From a virus, in IMG/VR virus record IMGVR_UViG_3300031566_000016, positions 1-64,000 of that record: a stretch of DNA of 64,000 bases. One strand, 5' to 3'. Shown here piece after piece: positions 38,781 to 47,123 of the stretch; the first letter of the stretch is position 1; each line of letters opens with the position of its first letter. Below the pieces are notes generated by a model. That model was not told where the DNA came from and did no database searches. It saw nothing but the letters and a program-made list of their open reading frames with translations. The translations under genes were made by a program, and so were the position numbers.

Positions 38781-39209
38781 CTACGAGTTGGTCACGTGGG
38801 CGTCAGCCACACTCAGGTCCGGGTCGAAGTAGATCTCGTCGTCGGCAACGTAGGACCGGCCCACGAGTTGAGTCGTGTCACCGGCGGTGTTGCCGAAGGT
38901 GCCAGGCGTGTTGCTGATGTAGACCCTGCTAGGCGCGGTCAGGTCGGTCAGGCCGCGGATCGTCCCGCGGTTGACGAACGTGCCCATGTCGCCATTGGCC
39001 AGCCGGCGCGTCGCGACGCCGACACAGGGCAACTGTTCGCTGCCACTGGCCGCGCAGGCCAGTACCATGTGCCCTTCCGTGTTGATCGCGATGGCCTGGC
39101 CCTTCTCGATGGCGAAGGTCTCGCCGGTGCCGCCGGCGTCGCTATCCGTCTGGTCGTCCCCCTCCGCCACTTCCGCCGAGAAGACATTGTTGTCATCCGT
39201 GTATGCCAT
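38781..39209 (-). CDS. capsid decoration protein, DUF2190-like (142 aa)
   Basis: The gene lies between protease/scaffold and capsid, as do lambda D-type decorators. It has the alternating pattern of the family: 'GQAIAINTEGHMVLACA', 'CVGVATRRLANGDMGTFVNRG', a Gly-rich beta core and a final 'GRSYVADDEIYFDP'. Such proteins cap trimers on the expanded head. Confidence 0.65.
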   Translation of the reverse strand: MAYTDDNNVFSAEVAEGDDQTDSDAGGTGETFAIEKGQAIAINTEGHMVLACAASGSEQLPCVGVATRRLANGDMGTFVNRGTIRGLTDLTAPSRVYISNTPGTFGNTAGDTTQLVGRSYVADDEIYFDPDLSVADAHVTNS

Positions 39210-39252
39210 GTCTGTAAACTCCTCTCCGGGCCCATGGCCCGCGGTCGTTGGG

Positions 39253-39906
39253 TTAGCCCGGCAGACCGGCAGTGGCGAGTGCCAGCTTGCGCCGCGCGCT
39301 ACTGAAGGGCAGACCAGCTTCCATGTACCCGATGATCGCAGCGTGGTCTTCGGTGCCGGGGATGACTTCTCCGGCCGCCACGGCCGCCGCCAGCTTCTGC
39401 TCCTCGCTCATCCCGGCAAGGTCGGCCGGTGCGGAAGCCGCGACGTGCAATGCGGGCTTGTCGCCGCCCGGCGCCGGCACCGTCGGCAGGCTGCCGTTGT
39501 TGGCCTGCACCAGCGCCCAGTAGGCGGTCGCGTTCTCCTGGTTGGCCGGGTCCACCTTGAAGGACGCCGCCACCTGGATCGCCTCGGGGGCGATGGCCCG
39601 CAAGTCCGTCTGGATCGTGCCATCCGGCAGCTTCGTCCCGACCGGGATGCGCACGGACTCGAACTCGCGTATGGCTTCATCCAGCCGCGCCTGCGCCTTG
39701 GCCTGCTCGGACTCGGCCAGCAGCACCTCGACCTGCTTCTGCAGCTTGTCGTAGTCTCCGGCCTTCTCGGTCAGTTCGGCGATCTGCGCCAGGAGATCAG
39801 TCTTCTCGGTCTCCGCGGCTGCCAACACATCGGCCTGTTCCTGCTCCCAGGTGGCCTTTGCCGCCGCGATGGCTTCGTCAATCTGCGCCTGAATGTCGTC
39901 GGGCAT
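39253..39906 (-). CDS. possible internal in-frame scaffold product
   Basis: Inside the protease gene, AAGGAG is followed by GTGATGGCGACC and ATG CCC GAC GAC (39906); the earlier ATG at 39915 is too close to the SD. Starting there would make a 217-residue protein equal to the coiled-coil scaffold. Nested scaffolds are known in Mu (Z in I) and lambda (Nu3 in C). This is inference from sequence position. Confidence 0.4.
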   Translation of the reverse strand: MPDDIQAQIDEAIAAAKATWEQEQADVLAAAETEKTDLLAQIAELTEKAGDYDKLQKQVEVLLAESEQAKAQARLDEAIREFESVRIPVGTKLPDGTIQTDLRAIAPEAIQVAASFKVDPANQENATAYWALVQANNGSLPTVPAPGGDKPALHVAASAPADLAGMSEEQKLAAAVAAGEVIPGTEDHAAIIGYMEAGLPFSSARRKLALATAGLPG

Positions 39907-40485
39907 GGTCGCCATCACTCCTTCGTCTGAAGTATCGGTAGCGGCAACAGCCGCCGTTGCTTCCTCGAATTGCGCGGACGCCAGGATCATGTGCGGCTGA
40001 CCGCCATGCTGCGGCAAAGGCGTCAGGGCCGCCGCAATCAGGATGTTCCTGCGCCCCCAGTCGGGATCAGGCAAATCCCCAACCGTGTAACGCGGGGAGG
40101 TATAGGGCATGTTGCCAGCAGCGATCACCGGCTTGCCATACTCCGTCGGGGTGAATAACCCGTAGATACCCGGCCCATACTCACCACTCTCGTCAAACTT
40201 CAGATCGCTGTAGTAGGCATAAGCTCCGTCTGGATTCGTGCTGTGGTCAGCTCGCTCGTTGGCCGGGACGCCCAGGGATGTGGGGAAGCCATCCTTGAAG
40301 TTCGCAACCATCTCATCGAGCCACTCTCGGAGAATGTCAACCTCGACCGTCTCGAACTTTCCGGTCTTGGAGTTCCTCACCTGCAGGTGGTACTTGCCGA
40401 GGGGGACGACAGGAAGCCAAGTGGGCGTTCCGTCCTTGGGGATCGCGACTGCACCGCTGGAGTTCCACGCCTGGGGGTAGGCCAC
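39253..40485 (-). CDS. Mu gpI-like prohead protease with C-terminal scaffold (410 aa)
   Basis: The first 180 residues resemble the phage Mu I protease family: 'TWLPVVPLGKYHLQVRNSKTG', 'HSTNPDGAYAYYSDLKF' and 'YTSPRYTVGDLPDPDWGRRN'. The rest is a coiled coil (about 195-275) plus an acidic/alanine-rich end, the scaffold part. The family is serine-protease-like, but the nucleophile cannot be named with certainty here. The GTG start follows GGAGTGACAA. It is the first gene after the leader and terminator-like hairpin at 40505-40536. Confidence 0.75.
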   Translation of the reverse strand: MAYPQAWNSSGAVAIPKDGTPTWLPVVPLGKYHLQVRNSKTGKFETVEVDILREWLDEMVANFKDGFPTSLGVPANERADHSTNPDGAYAYYSDLKFDESGEYGPGIYGLFTPTEYGKPVIAAGNMPYTSPRYTVGDLPDPDWGRRNILIAAALTPLPQHGGQPHMILASAQFEEATAAVAATDTSDEGVMATMPDDIQAQIDEAIAAAKATWEQEQADVLAAAETEKTDLLAQIAELTEKAGDYDKLQKQVEVLLAESEQAKAQARLDEAIREFESVRIPVGTKLPDGTIQTDLRAIAPEAIQVAASFKVDPANQENATAYWALVQANNGSLPTVPAPGGDKPALHVAASAPADLAGMSEEQKLAAAVAAGEVIPGTEDHAAIIGYMEAGLPFSSARRKLALATAGLPG

Positions 40486-40504
40486 TTGTCACTCCAAACG
40501 AAAA

Positions 40505-40536
40505 GGCGCAAGCGCCTCGGGTGAGGCCCTTGCGCC
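40505..40536 (-). terminator. terminator/attenuator hairpin before the capsid operon
   Basis: The minus-strand reading is GGCGCAAG-G-GCCTC-ACCC-GAGGC-G-CTTGCGCC followed by TTTTCGTTT. This is a 13-bp stem with one internal mismatch and a T-run. It lies 20 bases upstream of the protease GTG and downstream of the promoter at 40757, so it can act only on transcripts from that promoter or from upstream read-through. Confidence 0.65.
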
Positions 40537-40589
40537 ATCAGGGCTACCAGCGCGTTGCTCGTGGCTTGCGCCTCGTTCGCTTGCTACCG

Positions 40590-40622
40590 CGGGAGGGGCC
40601 TTCTCTCGAAGCACCCCTCCCG
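40590..40622. other. 9-bp inverted repeat in the capsid-operon leader
   Basis: CGGGAGGGG (40590-40598) is exactly complementary to CCCCTCCCG (40614-40622), with a 15-base loop. It lies midway between the promoter and the terminator-like hairpin. A third stem is possible near 40683-40702. These could alternate with the terminator hairpin, as in attenuators. Confidence 0.45.
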
Positions 40623-40727
40623 TTCCGCAAAGGAGGCGCATCGGGGCGAGTGAAGCGGCGCTGTGAGCTTCGTTCAGCAGGCTCTTCCCCTGCGCAGAGG
40701 AAGAAGATGCCTATCGCCTTGGCATGT

Positions 40728-40757
40728 AGTCTAGGCACGATGGTATCGCTTTGTCAA
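40728..40757 (-). promoter_or_regulatory. sigma70-like promoter for the capsid operon
   Basis: Read leftward, TTGACA (40757-40752) and TAGACT (40733-40728) are separated by 18 bases. It lies in the gap between portal and protease genes. Its -10 resembles that of the 24.3 kb promoter (TAGAAC). Confidence 0.6.
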
Positions 40758-40788
40758 GCCCCTGTTCGAGAAAGTTGCACCACTCCGG

Positions 40789-42297
40789 TCACTGACCCGA
40801 GGTCTCCGCGAGGGGTAGTTGCATGTTCCCGGCCGTTCCTGCAGCCGCTTCTGGCACCGGCGGCGCGGGAGCTACGGATGCTTCTGACTGCGGCCCCACG
40901 GCCTCGCCCGGGCGCACCCCCACAGTCTCCTGCCACTCGGCCTGCAGGTCCGGCGGCACCCCACCCGGCTGGTCCTTGTACCAGACCTTCAGCGCCCGCG
41001 TGTACCGCTCCAGGTCGCGCACCGCCACCTTGCCGTGCTCCAGCGATGGAAGACGCTTCGCCGTCGAGCCGTTCATCCGGGCAAAGTCCGGGATGGCCTC
41101 TGCGTTGAAGCGATGGCAGATCCAATCGGCGATGCCCTCCAGCAGGACCTCTCCGAACCACTGCGATGCCACCTGCGACAGCGCATTGCTGCCGCCAGAC
41201 CCGCCCTGCGAGAGCACCACAAAGCCGGTGCCGAACACGTCATGAATCGCCTCGGTCTGTCGCTGAATGTGCATCTCGAACGGCACCGAGGCGTCGCCCA
41301 TGTCGAAGGTCTTGAGTTCCCAGCCGTAGGGAATGTAGCCGCCGCTGTCCTGGGCCGTTGCGATGCTCCGCATGAAAGCGACCACCGCGTCGGCCTGATC
41401 CTGGACGATCTCCTCGCCCTCCGGTGCCACGGCGTAGGGCACACCACAAGCCTGCCGCTTGATGCGCACCCCGGCGTACCGCTGGTAGTCGTCCTTCTGG
41501 CAGTAGGCCCGGTAAGCCCGACGCAGACCGCCGAGACCCTCGGGGTCCCCGCCGTCGTCACACCACGACCACAGCAGGATCTCGTCACGGGCGTAGTAGA
41601 CGTAGCGCGGCTCCATCGTGCGCGGGTCCATGCCGTAGGCGACAAGCCCGATCGCATGGCCTTCGGCGTCGAAGTCCCACTGCCAGACCGTGCTCGGTAG
41701 ACGCGGCGCCAGCTCGTGCCAGCCGGTGAACGACTTGCCGCCGGTCTCCATAGAGCCGGTCTTCTGGTACTGCCAGGCGAAACCCTCGAAGAATGCCAGT
41801 GATCCCTCCCGGATCGCGGATGCGAAGGGTCGCGGCGGGACGTTGCTGCCGACCTGATACTGGCCGAGGCCGTCATGGATGTTCCACTCCAGCAACTCGG
41901 CAAGTTCACCGTCTTCGCCGGGCAATACGTGGAAGTCCGTCATGGAGAGCGGGAGGGTGATGAGCAACTCGGAGATGCCAACGGCCGGCTCGCTGCGGCG
42001 CATCTCATTGAACTTGGTCATGCGCGATTGGATGTCGGAGAGTTCGGAGTTGTACTCCTCGGTGACGCGGCCCACGCTGACGCCGAGGCCGGTGTTGCCA
42101 GCGGCCGAGGACTCGGCCGGGATGAGCATGGGGTTCGGGTTGGCGTTGTAGGCGTTGGCGAGGAGTTCCCGGCCGGACTCGGTCTGACGGAGTCCGGGGA
42201 TGCTCTCGGGCATGACGACGTAGCGGGGTCCGGGGGCGGACTGGAGCTGGCGGATGCCGAGGCCGCGCTTGATCTGCTGGAGGAAGGAGTCGGCCAT
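40789..42297 (-). CDS. portal protein, DUF935/Mu gp29-like (502 aa)
   Basis: Size and position directly after the terminase/DNA-methyltransferase block identify the portal. Visible features are the N-terminal 'IPGLRQTESGRELLANAYN', a helical 'DIQSRMTKFNEMRRSEPAVG', the central 'IREGSLAFFEGFAWQYQK' and 'ETEAIHDVFGTGFVVLSQGG'-type stem region. The last 80 residues are proline/alanine-rich. The protein forms the dodecameric channel at one capsid vertex, bound by terminase. Confidence 0.75.
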   Translation of the reverse strand: MADSFLQQIKRGLGIRQLQSAPGPRYVVMPESIPGLRQTESGRELLANAYNANPNPMLIPAESSAAGNTGLGVSVGRVTEEYNSELSDIQSRMTKFNEMRRSEPAVGISELLITLPLSMTDFHVLPGEDGELAELLEWNIHDGLGQYQVGSNVPPRPFASAIREGSLAFFEGFAWQYQKTGSMETGGKSFTGWHELAPRLPSTVWQWDFDAEGHAIGLVAYGMDPRTMEPRYVYYARDEILLWSWCDDGGDPEGLGGLRRAYRAYCQKDDYQRYAGVRIKRQACGVPYAVAPEGEEIVQDQADAVVAFMRSIATAQDSGGYIPYGWELKTFDMGDASVPFEMHIQRQTEAIHDVFGTGFVVLSQGGSGGSNALSQVASQWFGEVLLEGIADWICHRFNAEAIPDFARMNGSTAKRLPSLEHGKVAVRDLERYTRALKVWYKDQPGGVPPDLQAEWQETVGVRPGEAVGPQSEASVAPAPPVPEAAAGTAGNMQLPLAETSGQ

Positions 42298-42359
42298 GAG
42301 GGGTCGCCTCGCCGTCGGGTTAGTGGCTTTGGCGGGGAATGGTAGTCCGTGGTGGGAGG

Positions 42360-42794
42360 TTAGTCAAGAGGGCGTGCGTGGAACACGACGACCGCCGATG
42401 CGAACGGGGCACGCCTTCCCACCCCATCCTGCTCAAAGTACAAACGGTTGCGGATGAAGCGGATCTCGCCCTGCATCGCGATGTCGTGCCACCATGCCAT
42501 GTCCGTCCGGCTAACCACGAGGCAGACGACGGTGGCCCCGCGCCGCGACGCATCCAACGCCTTCTGCATCCACTTCGCGGTGTCCCGCCCATATGGCGGA
42601 TTCATGAAGACAACTTCGTCTGACCAGTCCTGCGCGAGCCCGTCCTGCTCGGGTGTGAAGAAGCGGCGGCACTTAGCCGTCTCAGGCAGCGCACATGGAT
42701 CCAGCGTGAAGTGAAACTCCGCGTCGAGTTCATCGAAGAACTTCTGCGGCGTCGCCCAGTCCTGTTTGCGCGGACCAGCATACTGCCCTATCAT
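42360..42794 (-). CDS. phage DNA N6-adenine methyltransferase, Dam family (144 aa)
   Basis: The family pattern is clear: DWATPQKFFDELDAEFHFTLD at residues 12-32, CALPETAKCRRFF, a 'QDGLAQDWSDEVVFMNPPYG' block with NPPYG at 65-69, and 'VCLVVSRTDMAWWHD'. It methylates adenine in phage DNA, possibly at GATC or similar. It is encoded between portal and large terminase, with ATG at 42794 overlapping the terminase stop. Confidence 0.85.
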   Translation of the reverse strand: MIGQYAGPRKQDWATPQKFFDELDAEFHFTLDPCALPETAKCRRFFTPEQDGLAQDWSDEVVFMNPPYGRDTAKWMQKALDASRRGATVVCLVVSRTDMAWWHDIAMQGEIRFIRNRLYFEQDGVGRRAPFASAVVVFHARPLD

Positions 42795-44380
42795 CAGTAC
42801 ACCCTCCGTTCCGGCTCCACCTTGCCCAGGCTCACCACGCCGCTCCCCGTCGTCTTCTCCCCCACCAGCGCCCGCCGCGGCATGATCGGCAGGATCGTCA
42901 TCATGTACGCATCCAGCACATCAGGGTGCTTCCCTCTTCGCTTCGCCGCCGCCGGCGACTCGATGTTGCCCTTCGCCGTCACCTTCGGGTTTGGCGCCGT
43001 CCGTAGTGCCACATGGATCATCGGCGTCTGCTGCTTCAGACACACCGCCCGCCCCTTGTCCATGACGCCCTTCGCCCCGCGGATGAGTCTGTCCCTCGGC
43101 ACGCACTTCCAGTGCAGCTTCTCCACCGGGTCATACTTGTCCCGGTAGAAGTCGCCCCCGGTGAAGTTGATCGCCACGATGTCGTTGGGGTTCATGCCCT
43201 GGCGCTTGAACTCCTCCTTCAGGTAGGCGATGAACGTGGCGTCGTTCGTCCCGTCGATCCGCAGCTTACCCGGCCACTGCTTGTGCAGCGCGATCACGCG
43301 GGCCTCTTTCTCGGCTGACCCCCGCGGCAGTTCTTCCTCGTATACCGGCTGGGCCGGCCGCACGGTCAGGTCTGTCGCCACGAAGGCAGCCACGTCCTGA
43401 CCGGGCCCGCTGTTGTCCACGGCGGTGCTGTACCGTCGCCCCGCCTGCGGCAACGACCCGACCGCGACGGCCCCGGCTTCGTGCCTTCCCAGTGCCTCCG
43501 CGTCGAAGATCGGCGTCCCGACGCCGGCCGGTCGCAAGCCCTGTTCCTCCTCAAACAGTTCGTCGCCCAACCGCGCCCGCTCCGCCGCCTCCCAATCCTC
43601 GTCATGCCCCGGCACGAGGCCCTTCGAGACATACGGCAGGTACGTCGCGCCCCAGGCTCCCGGGTCCTCGCACATTGCCGTGAAGAAGTGCCCGGCATGG
43701 CCCGGCGTCGAGACCACGAAGGCCGGCGCATGGGGCACGTCGGTAATCATCGAGTAGGCGGCCTTCCAGATCGTCTCCAGGATGGCGATCTCGGCGGCCT
43801 CCTCGATCAGGAAGCCATTGCCGTCGAACGACCGCACCGAGGCCCCGGTGGTCGGATGCGCCAGCGCCGAGTTGAAGGCCATGATGTCGCTGGTGCCGCC
43901 GGCGCGCGGGTTGTACTGGACCTCCTCGTTGCCCGACTCGGGATTGATACCCCGTAGCCAGCGACGTTCGGATGAAGACAGCCGCGCCGTGCTGAGGGCG
44001 ATCTTCACCTTGCGCAGCAGCGCGAGCGTCTTCGATCCCTTGTCGGCGATGAGGTGGAAGTGCAGGGAGCGACCGTACACGTCCATGTAGTGCATCAGGG
44101 CCCACGGCACGGCACCCGCGAGGAGGAGCGTCGTCCAACCCATCTGCCGCGACTTGCGGACGAAGTAGGTGCCGCCCTCGGCAAAGTAGCGCATCCCGTC
44201 TTCCTGGTACTCCCAGGGATCGAAGACGATCATGCTCTGTGTCTTGGTCTCGATCATGGGGCGCTTGTCGCGGACCCAGGCCACGGGGTCGGTCTTGTAT
44301 GAGGGGGGGCCGGTGTCGGGGACGCCGGAGGGGAAGGCGCGCTTCACGATGTCGGCGAGGCTCTCGGCGCTACTCATCAT
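42794..44380 (-). CDS. terL: terminase large subunit, Mu gp28-like (528 aa)
   Basis: The ATPase domain has the Walker A variant RKSRQMGWTT (about residues 75-84) and Walker B FLIEEAAEI (about 190-198). The C-terminal nuclease has TAVDNSGPGQDVAAF, LRIDGTNDATF and KHPDVLDAYMM supplying acidic residues of the RNase H-like site. The motor cuts concatemers and pumps DNA into the prohead. The frame is open four codons upstream to 44392; I take the ATG after ACGAGGGCG. It overlaps the small subunit gene. Confidence 0.88.
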   Translation of the reverse strand: MMSSAESLADIVKRAFPSGVPDTGPPSYKTDPVAWVRDKRPMIETKTQSMIVFDPWEYQEDGMRYFAEGGTYFVRKSRQMGWTTLLLAGAVPWALMHYMDVYGRSLHFHLIADKGSKTLALLRKVKIALSTARLSSSERRWLRGINPESGNEEVQYNPRAGGTSDIMAFNSALAHPTTGASVRSFDGNGFLIEEAAEIAILETIWKAAYSMITDVPHAPAFVVSTPGHAGHFFTAMCEDPGAWGATYLPYVSKGLVPGHDEDWEAAERARLGDELFEEEQGLRPAGVGTPIFDAEALGRHEAGAVAVGSLPQAGRRYSTAVDNSGPGQDVAAFVATDLTVRPAQPVYEEELPRGSAEKEARVIALHKQWPGKLRIDGTNDATFIAYLKEEFKRQGMNPNDIVAINFTGGDFYRDKYDPVEKLHWKCVPRDRLIRGAKGVMDKGRAVCLKQQTPMIHVALRTAPNPKVTAKGNIESPAAAKRRGKHPDVLDAYMMTILPIMPRRALVGEKTTGSGVVSLGKVEPERRVY

Positions 44381-45092
44381 CGCCCTCGTCATCTTCCGTC
44401 ACCACCGACTGCCCCTCCACCCGTACCCCCTCAGCCTCCACGAAGTCCCCCAGCAGGTCCTTCGCCATCTCCTCGCCCCACTTCTCCGTCACATGGGCGA
44501 AGAAGCGCCGTGTCACCGCCGCCTCGACCTCCCGGCGCTCGTTGTCCGATACGCCGCCGAACTCCCGCAGTTCCCGGATCTTCTCGTACCCCCGCTCCAG
44601 GATGCCCTCCAACATCGCCAGCGCCTTCACCGCCTCCGCCGTGCTCTTGGGACGCAGGGCCCCGAGACGCACCTCGTTGCCGGCGCGATCGTACAGGACC
44701 CCGACGGGTTCCCGTGTGTCCTCGCCCTCCGCCGGAAGCGGCTTCATGAACAGGTCGGCCCCGGAGATCGCCGTCAGTACCCCGCCCAGTTGCGCCTCCG
44801 CCGCCTTCACGATCTCGACATGCAACCGCAGCTCGCGATCCGAGCCGGCCGCGGCCTGTTGCGCCATGGCCAGGCCCTCGGCGTCCTCGAGTCGCACCTG
44901 CTCCCAGTCGCGGCCGTCGGGAAGGCCCTGTTCCTTCCAGTACGTGACGGTCGCGAGGGAGAGACCGCAAGTCTTGGCGACCTCGGCGAGAGGGTCTTCG
45001 CAGCGGCCATGGCGGGCGATCCAGAGGCGGCGGACGACGCCGGGCATGTCGGCGCCGGGCTGGCGGCCGGCAGTGCGGGCAAGCGCGCTCAT
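44370..45092 (-). CDS. terminase small subunit-like protein with HTH (240 aa)
   Basis: The N-terminal 60 residues form a helix-turn-helix (DPLAEVAKTCGLSLATVTYWKEQG), followed by a helical middle (LHVEIVKAAEAQLGGVL) and an acidic end (TEDDEGDDE). This matches Mu gp27/DUF1804-type small terminases that recognise DNA. The position directly upstream of the large subunit agrees. Confidence 0.65.
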   Translation of the reverse strand: MSALARTAGRQPGADMPGVVRRLWIARHGRCEDPLAEVAKTCGLSLATVTYWKEQGLPDGRDWEQVRLEDAEGLAMAQQAAAGSDRELRLHVEIVKAAEAQLGGVLTAISGADLFMKPLPAEGEDTREPVGVLYDRAGNEVRLGALRPKSTAEAVKALAMLEGILERGYEKIRELREFGGVSDNERREVEAAVTRRFFAHVTEKWGEEMAKDLLGDFVEAEGVRVEGQSVVTEDDEGDDE

Positions 45093-45634
45093 GGTTGATC
45101 CTTTGCTGCCAGAATGTCACCGTCGGCGATCAGTTGCTCGTGCAAGTCCTCTGGCATCTCCCAACCCCACACGCCCTGCTTGCCCTTTGCTGGCACCGGC
45201 TCGTCGAATAGCCGGATCGGGTTCATTACCCAGGCGTACCGGCCCGGCGAGAAGTCCCCCAACTCGCGGTCATGCGTGTCCGCGAAGACCGTCGGCTCCA
45301 ATACCGGGATGTCCGGCCGGCGCATGTCCATGTAGCTCGTGCGGTAGCACCAGATGAAGGAGCAGATGCCAACCACGGCCCCGAGGGGCAGGCCCGTCAG
45401 GAACTGCCGTAGATCGGTGATCCCGAGACAACGCATCATCAGCGCCACAGTCTCTTCCCCGACATCGTACTCATCGAGTGTGTTGGCCACCGGCGTCAAG
45501 CCCGCATGGATGGCGATGATCTGCCCCATGCGACAGGCCTTCGGCGCTGGCCACGAACGGGTCTCAGAGGGCTTGTGGGGCGTCATCTTCAAGTTGGCGT
45601 ACGGCTGGCGCAGCGTGAGGGTCGGATAGATCAT
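45089..45634 (-). CDS. ASCH/PUA-like domain protein (181 aa)
   Basis: It begins MIYPTLTLRQPYANLKM and continues with the ASCH pattern QP-x-A...SETRSW and 'GQIIAIHAG', then 'LPLGAVVGICSFIW' and 'YAWVMNPIRLFDEPV'. ASCH domains bind RNA or modified bases. The ATG at 45634 follows ACGGAGACGGTG and overlaps the previous stop by one base. The function in this phage is unknown. Confidence 0.65.
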   Translation of the reverse strand: MIYPTLTLRQPYANLKMTPHKPSETRSWPAPKACRMGQIIAIHAGLTPVANTLDEYDVGEETVALMMRCLGITDLRQFLTGLPLGAVVGICSFIWCYRTSYMDMRRPDIPVLEPTVFADTHDRELGDFSPGRYAWVMNPIRLFDEPVPAKGKQGVWGWEMPEDLHEQLIADGDILAAKDQP

Positions 45635-45801
45635 CACCGTCTCCGTTTCCGTGTCGTCTTGCGCCGTCGGCCCACCCGCTCCGGCAGCGCCCTCAGTCTC
45701 CGCGTGTGCCGCTTCCACTTCGCGTAGGTGCCCTTCGGCAGCCGCCCGGCATGTTCGAGCATGGCGATCTTCCGCGCCTGGCTCCGGCTCTTGAATGGCA
45801 T
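45634..45801 (-). CDS. small basic protein (55 aa)
   Basis: Starts MPFKSRSQARKIAMLEHAGRL, a motif seen at the start of small phage proteins, followed by PKGTYAKWKRHTRRLRALPE and a basic tail (RRRKTTRKRRR). Probably DNA- or RNA-binding. The stop overlaps the ASCH gene's ATG by one base. No strong SD is seen, only GGATGATCCCT. Confidence 0.6.
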   Translation of the reverse strand: MPFKSRSQARKIAMLEHAGRLPKGTYAKWKRHTRRLRALPERVGRRRKTTRKRRR

Positions 45802-45806
45802 AGGGA

Positions 45807-46046
45807 TCATCCTCCGTCCTGGTGCGCCTCGATGATCTGCCGCAGCAGCACACTCGCCGTCAGCCCCTTCTCCTCGGCCTCCCGGTCCAGTTCGTCACTC
45901 CGCCACTCCTCCAGCGCGAATGACCGCACCTTCGTGTACTTCGCCTCCTTGACGATCCGCGGCTTGCCCTTGTGGCCGCCCTTCTTCGGTCGCTTCGGCT
46001 CGCCGGGCAGCACGTCCGTCGTCTCCATCGTGTCCGTCACCGACAT
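45807..46046 (-). CDS. ribbon-helix-helix-like DNA-binding protein (79 aa)
   Basis: The C-terminal half (TKVRSFALEEWRSDELD...LTASVLLRQIIEAHQ) fits strand-helix-helix and resembles the RHH protein at 4626-4841. The N-terminal half is Lys/Pro-rich (EPKRPKKGGHKGKPRIVKE), probably a flexible DNA-contacting arm. SD GGTGGAGTAGA decides the start at 46046. It may regulate the packaging/head genes. Confidence 0.6.
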   Translation of the reverse strand: MSVTDTMETTDVLPGEPKRPKKGGHKGKPRIVKEAKYTKVRSFALEEWRSDELDREAEEKGLTASVLLRQIIEAHQDGG

Positions 46047-46063
46047 TCTACTCCACCTGCCTC

Positions 46064-46468
46064 TCATGTAAAAGACTCGTCGCTGTCTGGAGGAAATGGC
46101 AGCGGGCCAGCCAGGGCCGTTGCTACCCGCGACGCCAGCCGCTCCTCGGCCTCGCCCAGCACGTCATCCGCCAACTCCGCCGCCTTGGCGTCCAACCGCC
46201 TCAGGATGCTCTGCTGCAGTTCGTTCATCTCCAGAAACGCCTGGTGCATAACCTCGTGGATGATCCGCCAATCTGTGCCCGCTTCATCGTATCCGTTCGG
46301 GATATAGATGCGTACCTGGTTGCGATGGTTGTGCCACTTGATCCGACCCTCCCCCATCTCGCCATTCCCCAGCGTCTTCCCCGGGCAGACAACGACCTCA
46401 ACGGACGGAGCGAGTTGAAATCGATCCAGCCAATACGCCACGCGCTTCCTGATCCAGGCTGGCCTCAC
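46064..46468 (-). CDS. zincin-like HExxH protein (134 aa)
   Basis: HEVMH at residues 71-75 lies in a helix (DWRIIHEVMHQAFLEMNELQ), preceded by beta strands (IKWHNHRNQVRIYIPN). This matches small phage zincin-like proteins that may be proteases or DNA-associated scaffolds. A third ligand is not clear. GTG start after AAGGATGATGACGA. It shares only the HExxH with the tail protein at 28509-28967. Confidence 0.55.
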   Translation of the reverse strand: MRPAWIRKRVAYWLDRFQLAPSVEVVVCPGKTLGNGEMGEGRIKWHNHRNQVRIYIPNGYDEAGTDWRIIHEVMHQAFLEMNELQQSILRRLDAKAAELADDVLGEAEERLASRVATALAGPLPFPPDSDESFT

Positions 46469-46515
46469 TCGTCATCATCCTTCGTCGTCACCGGCTCGTG
46501 TAAAGACTCGTCGCC

Positions 46516-46773
46516 CTACTGCTCGTCCGTTGGCACTGCCCGCCCCCAGCGCACGCCGGCCCAGAAAGCCATCCTCGCCAGCGACAGCGCCGTCGGCACG
46601 ATCCCGAACAACTGCAGCCCCGGCACCATGCGCGCCAGCGCCGCAGTGAGCGCCTCCTGGATCAGCTCGGGAGGCATCCCCTTGAGCGAGTTGCCGGAGT
46701 CGAACTCGTCCAGCATCTCCCGCACAATGTCGCGCATCTCCGTGTCCAGCAGCGCCTGCAGATCAGCCTTCAT
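46516..46773 (-). CDS. small hypothetical protein (85 aa)
   Basis: Helical, beginning MKADLQALLDTEMRDIVREML, with an amphipathic middle and a hydrophobic end (LFGIVPTALSLARMAFWAGVRWG). SD GGAGACGAAGACCG decides the start; the longer frame is Arg/Trp-rich and unlikely. No family. Confidence 0.55.
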   Translation of the reverse strand: MKADLQALLDTEMRDIVREMLDEFDSGNSLKGMPPELIQEALTAALARMVPGLQLFGIVPTALSLARMAFWAGVRWGRAVPTDEQ

Positions 46774-47122
46774 CGGTCTTCGTCTCCTCCATCGCCGGCT
46801 CGTCATACGCCAACGCCACGACACTTTTCCCATTCATCTGCACCACGGCCATGGGGCACACGATGGTCGCTACGGCGTACCTGTCACTTGGCCCCTGCTC
46901 TATCCTGATCTCTCGCCACAGTAGCTCGTGTCCGTTGACCATCACGTGAGAGTTCATGCTGTGCCCCGATAACACGATCTGCACAGGGTGGACGGTGCCC
47001 TTGCCCAGGATCAACTCTTCACGCTCCTCGATGGCGCGCACCCGTTCCTCGTAGCGCCGTTGCTGCTCCTCGGCGGACACTCCGGGGATGCGAATATCAA
47101 TGGCTACATCATCACGTCGCAT
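46763..47122 (-). CDS. hypothetical protein (119 aa)
   Basis: The ATG at 47122 follows GAAGGAGGACTGAA. A helical segment (SAEEQQRRYEERVRAIEERE) is followed by a beta-rich domain (VQIVLSGHSMNSHVMVNGHEL, YAVATIVCPMAVVQMNGKSV). The C-terminus is acidic and overlaps the next gene by 11 bases. Unknown function. Confidence 0.6.
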   Translation of the reverse strand: MRRDDVAIDIRIPGVSAEEQQRRYEERVRAIEEREELILGKGTVHPVQIVLSGHSMNSHVMVNGHELLWREIRIEQGPSDRYAVATIVCPMAVVQMNGKSVVALAYDEPAMEETKTDEG

Positions 47123-47123
47123 T

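Larger units (their letters stand above)
40486..40788. other. 300-base leader between portal and protease genes
   Basis: The segment holds the promoter, two or three strong hairpins and no credible reading frame. Read leftward it is the 5' untranslated region of the capsid operon, about 235 bases from the -10 box to the protease start codon. Confidence 0.6.

Noticed and set aside
37298-38917. 539-codon plus-strand open frame
   Set aside because: It is antisense to the capsid and jelly-roll genes and shows the Arg/His/Gly-rich composition of a GC-rich shadow frame.
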